This document shows, in pieces, positions 59,149 to 64,000 of a stretch of 64,000 nucleotides of DNA; the first letter of the stretch is position 1, and every line of letters starts with the position of its first letter. The stretch is from Marinomonas posidonica IVIA-Po-181 (GTDB lineage Bacteria > Pseudomonadota > Gammaproteobacteria > Pseudomonadales > Marinomonadaceae), in contig NC_015559.1 of the NCBI RefSeq assembly GCF_000214215.1, forward strand, positions 124,001 through 188,000. Reading direction: 5' to 3'. The position numbers and the translations under genes are program-made. The notes below the pieces were generated by a model. It was not told the DNA's origin. It saw only the letters and a program-made list of their open reading frames with translations, and made no database searches.

Positions 59149-60156
59149 ATGATGGCGAAGAATGTTGTTCTAATCTTTTTGTCTTTCTTCTGTTTTACCT
59201 CACCACTTTATGCAGCGGTGGATTTCTCTTTCTATCAGGACTTTATTCAGTGGGTAATTGGACAGCAAGCGAATTTTCATCGTGAGCTAGTGTCCTTAGT
59301 GCGAGCCATAAGCAAAGGCGGCAGTGTCGCTTTGTTGTGGAGTTTGGTTTCGGTGAGCTTTTTGTACGGTGTGTTTCATGCCGCCGGACCAGGCCATGGT
59401 AAAGCGGTGATTTCGTCTTATATGTTGGCCAGCCAAGCTTCTATGCGCAAAGGCATTTTGATTGCTTTTCTGTGTGCTGCAGTACAAGGCCTCATGGCAG
59501 TGGCGTTAATTTTAGTCCTAGGTCAGGTCTTTTCTCTAGCGGGTCGCGCTATGCAGATTTCTCGCTTTTTTGAGATCGCCAGCTTCGCGGCAGTGGGCTT
59601 GATCGGTGTGTGGATTTTATCGCGCTTATTGCGAGGTAAGTCTGGCTGTGGTCATGACCACTCGAAAGACCATCTTCATCACGATCACGATCACGATCAC
59701 GATCACGATCACGATCACGATCACGATCACGGTCACGGTCACGGTCACGGTCACGGTCACGGTCACGGTCACGGTCATCATGCATGTTGTGATCAACATC
59801 ATGACGTAGAGGACAGTGTCGTGGCGAAACGCAGTGTGTGGGCGATGATTGTAGCGGTAGGCATTCGCCCTTGTACTGGGGCTGTATTGGTATTGCTGTT
59901 TTCCATGAGTGCCGGGATTTTTCAATGGGGCTTAGCCGCCACCTTTGCCATGTCTTTGGGGACGGCGATTACAGTGGCTGGGCTAGCGGCTGTCAGTGTA
60001 TTAGTCCGAGATACGGGTTTTCTTTTGAGCCGTGGGCAAAGTGTGTGGCGTCAACGAGTGTCAAGGGGCTTTGGATTTGTGGCGGCCTTGGCGTTGATTC
60101 TAATTAGTAGCTCGATGATTTGGAGCTATTTAAGCAATGCGGGCAGGGCATTTTAA
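59149..60156 (+). CDS. NicO/RcnA-family metal transporter, ZevB-like, with long His-rich loop
   Basis: About 335 residues: signal-like first helix (MMAKNVVLIFLSFFCFTSPL), then six hydrophobic segments with FLYGVFHAAGPGHGKAVISSY (HxxGPGHGK) near residue 73 and IVAVGIRPCTGAVLVLLFSM near 235, both NicO landmarks. Between them is a cytoplasmic or periplasmic loop of alternating His with Asp and then with Gly, coded by a perfect hexamer tandem array. NicO proteins move Ni, Co or Zn; the Zur box, the zur/znuCB partners and the ZevA-like gene nearby argue for zinc. ATG 59149 is chosen; ATG 59152 and GTG 59140 are alternatives. Confidence 0.85.
   Translation: MMAKNVVLIFLSFFCFTSPLYAAVDFSFYQDFIQWVIGQQANFHRELVSLVRAISKGGSVALLWSLVSVSFLYGVFHAAGPGHGKAVISSYMLASQASMRKGILIAFLCAAVQGLMAVALILVLGQVFSLAGRAMQISRFFEIASFAAVGLIGVWILSRLLRGKSGCGHDHSKDHLHHDHDHDHDHDHDHDHDHGHGHGHGHGHGHGHGHHACCDQHHDVEDSVVAKRSVWAMIVAVGIRPCTGAVLVLLFSMSAGIFQWGLAATFAMSLGTAITVAGLAAVSVLVRDTGFLLSRGQSVWRQRVSRGFGFVAALALILISSSMIWSYLSNAGRAF
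59683..59772 (+). repeat. Hexanucleotide tandem array coding (Asp-His)n(Gly-His)n
   Basis: Eight perfect GATCAC units (59683-59730) are followed by seven perfect GGTCAC units (59731-59772) and one GGTCAT. The array sits in frame in the ZevB-like gene. The lack of silent changes suggests recent expansion by slippage, and copy number is likely to vary between strains without breaking the frame. Confidence 0.95.
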
Positions 60157-60641
60157 TGAGCGAAGATAACGCACATAACCATAATGATTGTATTGATACA
60201 GCCTTGGCAACGGCTGAGACCTTATGTTTGGAGCAGGGGCAGCGACTAACAAAGGTGCGTCGTCGAGCATTAGAGTTGATTTGGGAGAGTCATCGTCCAT
60301 TAGGTGCGTATCAGTTATTGGCAAAATTGGCGGAAGAAGGCTTCAACTCCGCGCCACCTACAGTGTACCGTGCTTTGGACTTTCTATTGAATGCCGGTTT
60401 GATTCACAAAGTGGAATCCATGAACGCGTATTTGGGTTGTGCGCACGCGGATAAAGAGCACAAGGGCTATTTTTTGATATGTGATGAATGTCATAACGTC
60501 ATGGAGTTTGATTATCAGGACATTCATGCTTCGTTGGTCGCGAAGGCTGCTCAGCATGGTTTCGAATTAAGATCGGAAACCATTGAGTTAACTGGCTTAT
60601 GTGCTGACTGTCGGAACGCCGAAGCTGAGGTAAGAGCATGA
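60156..60641 (+). CDS. zur: Zinc uptake regulator, Fur family
   Basis: A 161-residue repressor with the Fur-family winged helix ([40 protein letters not shown]) and dimer/zinc domain. Two CxxC pairs, CDECHNV and CADCRN, hold the structural zinc, and [17 protein letters not shown] supplies sensor ligands. The N-terminus ([12 protein letters not shown]) is His-rich. ATG 60156 overlaps the stop of the ZevB-like gene (TAATG) and AGGG lies 8 nt ahead. It should repress this same operon through the box at 59106. Confidence 0.93.
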   Translation: MSEDNAHNHNDCIDTALATAETLCLEQGQRLTKVRRRALELIWESHRPLGAYQLLAKLAEEGFNSAPPTVYRALDFLLNAGLIHKVESMNAYLGCAHADKEHKGYFLICDECHNVMEFDYQDIHASLVAKAAQHGFELRSETIELTGLCADCRNAEAEVRA

Positions 60642-61408
60642 GCAAGCGTTTAGTCGAGTTTACCGATATTGGTATTGAATTTGATGGTCGCATCTTATTA
60701 AACAAGATCAATATGACCATCAGCGAAGGGGAAATCGTCACTCTGATTGGCCCCAATGGCAGTGGTAAAAGTACGCTGATCCGTACTTTATTAGGTTTAC
60801 AGAGCGCGACATCTGGTCGTGTCCTTCGTCATGAAGGTTTGCGTATTGGCTATATGCCGCAAAAGTTGCATGTTGACCCAACCTTGCCATTAACGGTGAA
60901 GCACTTTTTAGCTTTAGTACGTGGTGTCGATAAAAAAGCCATTGAACCTACCTTAGACAAACTTGGTATTGCTCACTTGTTGAATTCACAGGTTCATGTG
61001 TTGTCCGGTGGTGAGACACAACGAGTATTGTTAGCGCGTGCTTTGTTGAATAAACCCAATCTATTGGTGTTGGATGAACCGGTACAAGGAGTGGATGTGA
61101 ATGGTCAGGTTGAGTTGTATAACTTGATCGAAAGCATCCGTGATGAGTTGGGATGTGGTGTGCTGATGGTGTCTCACGATCTGCATTTGGTGATGGCCAA
61201 AACGGATACGGTTGTTTGTATCAATCAACATGTCTGTTGTTCCGGTACGCCACAGCATGTTACTGGTCATCCAGCCTATCAGGCGCTGTTTGGTGTTCCT
61301 GGCGCAGATGAATCCATCGCGATTTATGCCCATCAGCACGATCATGTTCACGATGACCATGGTGGTATTTTATCTGACCAAGATGCCCATGCGCATTGTC
61401 ATCATTAA
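60638..61408 (+). CDS. znuC: Zinc ABC importer ATP-binding protein
   Basis: A 256-residue ATPase: Walker [16 protein letters not shown] near residue 39, [13 protein letters not shown] at the Q-loop, signature [16 protein letters not shown] near 125, Walker [13 protein letters not shown] and H-loop VSHDLHLVM. The C-terminus is a His/Asp-rich tail ([12 protein letters not shown], then HAHCHH) that may bind zinc. The start overlaps the zur stop by 4 bp with GAGG 8 nt ahead. It powers zinc import with ZnuB; a periplasmic ZnuA is not encoded here. Confidence 0.94.
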   Translation: MSKRLVEFTDIGIEFDGRILLNKINMTISEGEIVTLIGPNGSGKSTLIRTLLGLQSATSGRVLRHEGLRIGYMPQKLHVDPTLPLTVKHFLALVRGVDKKAIEPTLDKLGIAHLLNSQVHVLSGGETQRVLLARALLNKPNLLVLDEPVQGVDVNGQVELYNLIESIRDELGCGVLMVSHDLHLVMAKTDTVVCINQHVCCSGTPQHVTGHPAYQALFGVPGADESIAIYAHQHDHVHDDHGGILSDQDAHAHCHH

Positions 61409-61452
61409 GTCGTTTCACAACAAGCAGCGTAGTCATTGGAGTAAGTAATAAC

Positions 61453-62244
61453 ATGTTAGATCTTTTGCTCAGAGCCTTGATTGGTGGTTTGGGTGTGGCG
61501 TCCGTGGCTGGACCCTTGGGCGCATTTGTCGTGTGGCGTCGAATGGCTTATTTCGGAGACACCTTAGCGCACTCGGCGTTGTTAGGTGTAGCATTGGGGT
61601 TGTTGTTTAACATCAATTTGAATTTGGCCATCATTGTCTTGTGTGTCGGTCTTGCCGCAGTCTTGGTGACTTTGCAGAAAAAGCACATCATTGCGACGGA
61701 TACTTTATTGGGGATTTTGGCGCACTCGTCCCTGTCTCTTGGTCTGGTCGCAGTGAGTTTCTTAGACGATGTGCGCATTGATTTAATGGCGTATTTATTT
61801 GGTGATTTGTTGGCCATCAGTCCGTTGGACGTGTATTGGATTTATGGTGGTGGTTTGGCCGTTATTGCGTTGTTGGTGACCTTTTGGAAGCCTTTGCTGG
61901 CGGTGACGGTGAATGAAGAGCTGGCCAAAGTGGAAGGTTATCCGGTTGAGGCCATTCGATTACTCTTGATGTTGCTGGTGGCCTTGGTCATTGCCGTCGC
62001 CATGAAGATTGTAGGGGTCTTGTTGATTACCTCCTTAATGATTATCCCTGCAGCAACGGCACGTAAACTGTCAAATACGCCTGTGCAGATGGCTTTCATT
62101 GCCAGTGTGATTGGTTGTTTAGCGGTTTGTGGTGGTTTGTGGAGTTCCTATCGTTGGGATACTCCAACTGGGCCTAGCGTGGTGGTGTGCGCGGCGGTGT
62201 TATTTTTGATTGCTTATACCTTGCCCTTTAAACGATTGCGTTAA
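61453..62244 (+). CDS. znuB: Zinc ABC importer permease
   Basis: A 263-residue permease of the ABC-3 family with eight or nine hydrophobic segments: RALIGGLGVASVAGPLGAFV, VWRRMAYFGDTLAHSALLGV, and VEGYPVEAIRLLLMLLVALV. It is the membrane channel of the ZnuABC importer. ATG 61453 is chosen because it gives the family start MLDLLLRALIG and has GGAG upstream; the frame from 61396 overlaps znuC. It is the last gene of the operon, closed by a strong terminator. Confidence 0.93.
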   Translation: MLDLLLRALIGGLGVASVAGPLGAFVVWRRMAYFGDTLAHSALLGVALGLLFNINLNLAIIVLCVGLAAVLVTLQKKHIIATDTLLGILAHSSLSLGLVAVSFLDDVRIDLMAYLFGDLLAISPLDVYWIYGGGLAVIALLVTFWKPLLAVTVNEELAKVEGYPVEAIRLLLMLLVALVIAVAMKIVGVLLITSLMIIPAATARKLSNTPVQMAFIASVIGCLAVCGGLWSSYRWDTPTGPSVVVCAAVLFLIAYTLPFKRLR

Positions 62245-62265
62245 GAGTTTTCAAAGAAATGTATT

Positions 62266-62303
62266 ACAAAAAAGCCAACATACAAATATGTTGGCTTTTT
62301 TGT
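62266..62303 (+). terminator. Rho-independent terminator of the zinc operon
   Basis: ACAAAAAAGCCAACATA (62266-62282) and its exact reverse complement (62287-62303) form a 17-bp stem with a 4-nt loop; the 3' arm contains TTTTTT. It begins 21 bp after znuB. Confidence 0.9.
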
Positions 62304-62380
62304 AAGAAAAATTCGACATTCACGTCTAATCTTAACACTGACCAGTCGTAGTCTTTTTAAACAAAATAGGGGACAGTTTT

Positions 62381-64000
62381 ATGCTTGGATTTGCAACTAT
62401 TAAAGGGCGATTAAGAGCCAGTTATTTATTGTTATTGGTGCTGTTGTTATTTGTTGTGCTCTTGTCTGTGATGCGTTTCCAAGCTTTGTCCGGCAACATT
62501 CGCAGCATAGTGGATGAAAATGCGGCTTTAGTGGAGCTAAGCGGTGAATTGAATTTGGATGCAGAGAGTCTCGCAAGTCGTTTGCTATTACTGTTTGTGT
62601 TGGAGGAGCGTGACGCTAGAGTGGCGATTTACAAAGAAATCGATGCTCGTAACAAGAGTCTAGATGATAACTTAGAAACAATGGCTACGTTGGTTCGAAG
62701 CGATCAGGATACAGCGTCAGTTGAGTCTTTAAAACGGCAAAAAGTGGTGTATCAAAATGCCCTACAAGCCACGGTTGAAGTACTTGAGTTTGGAGAATTA
62801 GAGGAAGCAAAAGCTTTAATGGCTGGTAATACTCGCGCCCAGTTACAGACCTTTTTAGCCCAAGCGGATCAGCTTTCAGAGCGGCAACGTAATGCCATGC
62901 AGTCTCGACAGCATAGTGTTTTAGCCGATTCCGAACTGGCGATTTTGCTCATTGTTGGACTGGGGATCGCGGCCTTGTTGGTGGGGGTGATTATGTCGAT
63001 ATTGATTACCCGTAGTATTGTGAATCCGCTTAATCAAATCATTTTGTTCTTAGATCAAGTGGCCAGTGGCGATTTGTCGGACGAGTTTAAAGAATCTTAT
63101 ACGGGAGAGCTTGGTCACCTTGTTGAGAGTCTAAATCACATGAGAACAAGCTTGGTGAGTCTGGTGACGAAAATGGACGCCAGTGCGAAAACAGTGGTGG
63201 ATGCTGTAAAAGACATTCGTGTTAGCGTAACGGATGTTCAGCAAGGCTCTTCTTCTCAAATGGACATGGCGGGTGACATTCAGACCACCGTTGGCGTGTT
63301 GTCAGACGACGCGACCATTATGGTGGAGCATGCCACGGCGTCACGTCATCAAGCGGAAGCTGCACATGACTTGGCTAAGCATGGGAAACAGGTAATTACT
63401 CAAGCATCGCAAGACATTACTGACGTGGCGTCTTATATAGAAGAAACGGCTCGTTCTGTTGCGAAATTGAATGAAAGCACGGCTCAAGTGACAGGCTTTG
63501 TGAACAGTATCCGAGACATTGCTGAGCAGACGAACTTGTTGGCGCTAAATGCCTCAATCGAAGCGGCGAGAGCCGGCGAAAGTGGGCGTGGTTTTGCTGT
63601 TGTGGCCGATGAAGTACGTAACCTGGCCACCAATACAGCAGACGTGACCGCCTCAATAGATACCATCATTACTAAGATTAGCCAATTATCGACTCAAATC
63701 TCCTCTGAAATGTCTCATGGGCAGGAAAAAATGCGTCAAGGTGTGACTCAGATTGAAAATGTGGTGACCCCTCTTAGTCAGTTAGAAACCGATGCGCAAA
63801 TGGCGAAGCAGAGATTAGAAGGCTTAGCTGAATTGGTTGATAAACAAGCGCAAGAAGCGACCGAGATTGCAGAACATATTGCTCAAATTGTTAGTGTGTC
63901 AACCAACAATGACACGACTTCGACTAAGTTGGGGCGTTTAACTGGCGATTTATCCGGTGCCGCTGAGCAAGCCTATGAAGTGGCTTCTAGTTTTGTTTTG
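62381..64000 (+). CDS. Methyl-accepting chemotaxis protein (partial, runs off window)
   Basis: The frame from ATG 62381, with GGGGA 8 nt ahead, stays open for 540 codons to the window end. An N-terminal membrane helix ([20 protein letters not shown]) is followed by a mostly helical periplasmic domain of about 160 residues, a second helix ([20 protein letters not shown]), a HAMP domain ([20 protein letters not shown]) and the signalling hairpin with [20 protein letters not shown] and [12 protein letters not shown]. It should signal through CheW/CheA to the flagellar motor. The ligand is unknown. Confidence 0.93.
   Translation, partial: MLGFATIKGRLRASYLLLLVLLLFVVLLSVMRFQALSGNIRSIVDENAALVELSGELNLDAESLASRLLLLFVLEERDARVAIYKEIDARNKSLDDNLETMATLVRSDQDTASVESLKRQKVVYQNALQATVEVLEFGELEEAKALMAGNTRAQLQTFLAQADQLSERQRNAMQSRQHSVLADSELAILLIVGLGIAALLVGVIMSILITRSIVNPLNQIILFLDQVASGDLSDEFKESYTGELGHLVESLNHMRTSLVSLVTKMDASAKTVVDAVKDIRVSVTDVQQGSSSQMDMAGDIQTTVGVLSDDATIMVEHATASRHQAEAAHDLAKHGKQVITQASQDITDVASYIEETARSVAKLNESTAQVTGFVNSIRDIAEQTNLLALNASIEAARAGESGRGFAVVADEVRNLATNTADVTASIDTIITKISQLSTQISSEMSHGQEKMRQGVTQIENVVTPLSQLETDAQMAKQRLEGLAELVDKQAQEATEIAEHIAQIVSVSTNNDTTSTKLGRLTGDLSGAAEQAYEVASSFVL

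Noticed and set aside
59683-59772. Tandem repeats as a possible CRISPR array
   Set aside because: Units are 6 bp with no spacers and lie in frame in a transporter gene.
59549-59925. Antisense frames with long Arg-Asp or Thr-Val repeats opposite the His-rich gene
   Set aside because: They are other-frame readings of the hexamer array, without ribosome sites or family similarity.

Overview
The window looks like a chromosomal segment of a marine gammaproteobacterium of the Oceanospirillales, most like Marinomonas. This is inferred from protein similarity to E. coli and Pseudomonas orthologues (Dgt, Tag, YhhQ, RarD, MtgA, PolA, Zur/ZnuC/ZnuB), the moderate GC content and the polA - thrB - zur - znuCB neighbourhood known from Pseudomonas. 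No rRNA or tRNA gene was recognised. Most genes are ordinary housekeeping, transport or signalling genes. Two blocks stand out as poorly characterised systems.

Layout. 1-147: tail of an unknown gene. 196-5772: leftward carbohydrate ABC importer operon (LacI regulator, binding protein, two permeases, MalK-type ATPase). 6103-9669: PAS-GGDEF protein, then leftward dgt, an AAC(6')-like acetyltransferase and tag. 9908-15335: rightward five-gene operon (APH-fold kinase, RimK-like ATP-grasp, HprK-related kinase, metallophosphoesterase, amphi-Trp protein) that matches the functionally unassigned GAK-type system, with two PHO-box-like promoters. 15580-28212: rarD, an FMN riboswitch ahead of a DMT transporter, an MFS carrier, a TVP38/mercuric-reductase-like fusion with a DUF547 protein, LysR/TauE, a GAF-GGDEF protein, a KdgM-type porin, and yhhQ under a very short preQ1-I riboswitch. 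28470-39532: esterase, RHH-tailed protein, GGDEF protein, TetR-GH3-GPH operon, Old Yellow Enzyme and a YbdL-type aminotransferase, interspersed with three short IS5-like non-autonomous elements. 39540-46160: GFA protein, Bcr/CflA exporter, oleate hydratase, phosphatase-diacylglycerol kinase fusion and mtgA.

46298-52012 is an AT-rich island downstream of polA, bounded by a diverged second copy of the last ~200 bp of polA. It carries one compact leftward operon: AAA ATPase, TOPRIM/DUF4435-like protein, DUF262 protein and DNA cytosine-5 methyltransferase. No integrase is visible. The combination looks like a restriction/abortive-infection type defence system that merges PARIS-like and GmrS/D-like parts with a modification enzyme; this is the best candidate for an undescribed system here.

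52013-64000: polA (TTG start), a membrane GGDEF protein, thrB with a ZevA-like protein, LysE and MarC family carriers, a Zur-box-controlled zinc operon (ZevB-like transporter with a long His-Asp/His-Gly repeat, zur, znuC, znuB) without znuA, and the first 540 codons of a chemotaxis receptor running off the window.
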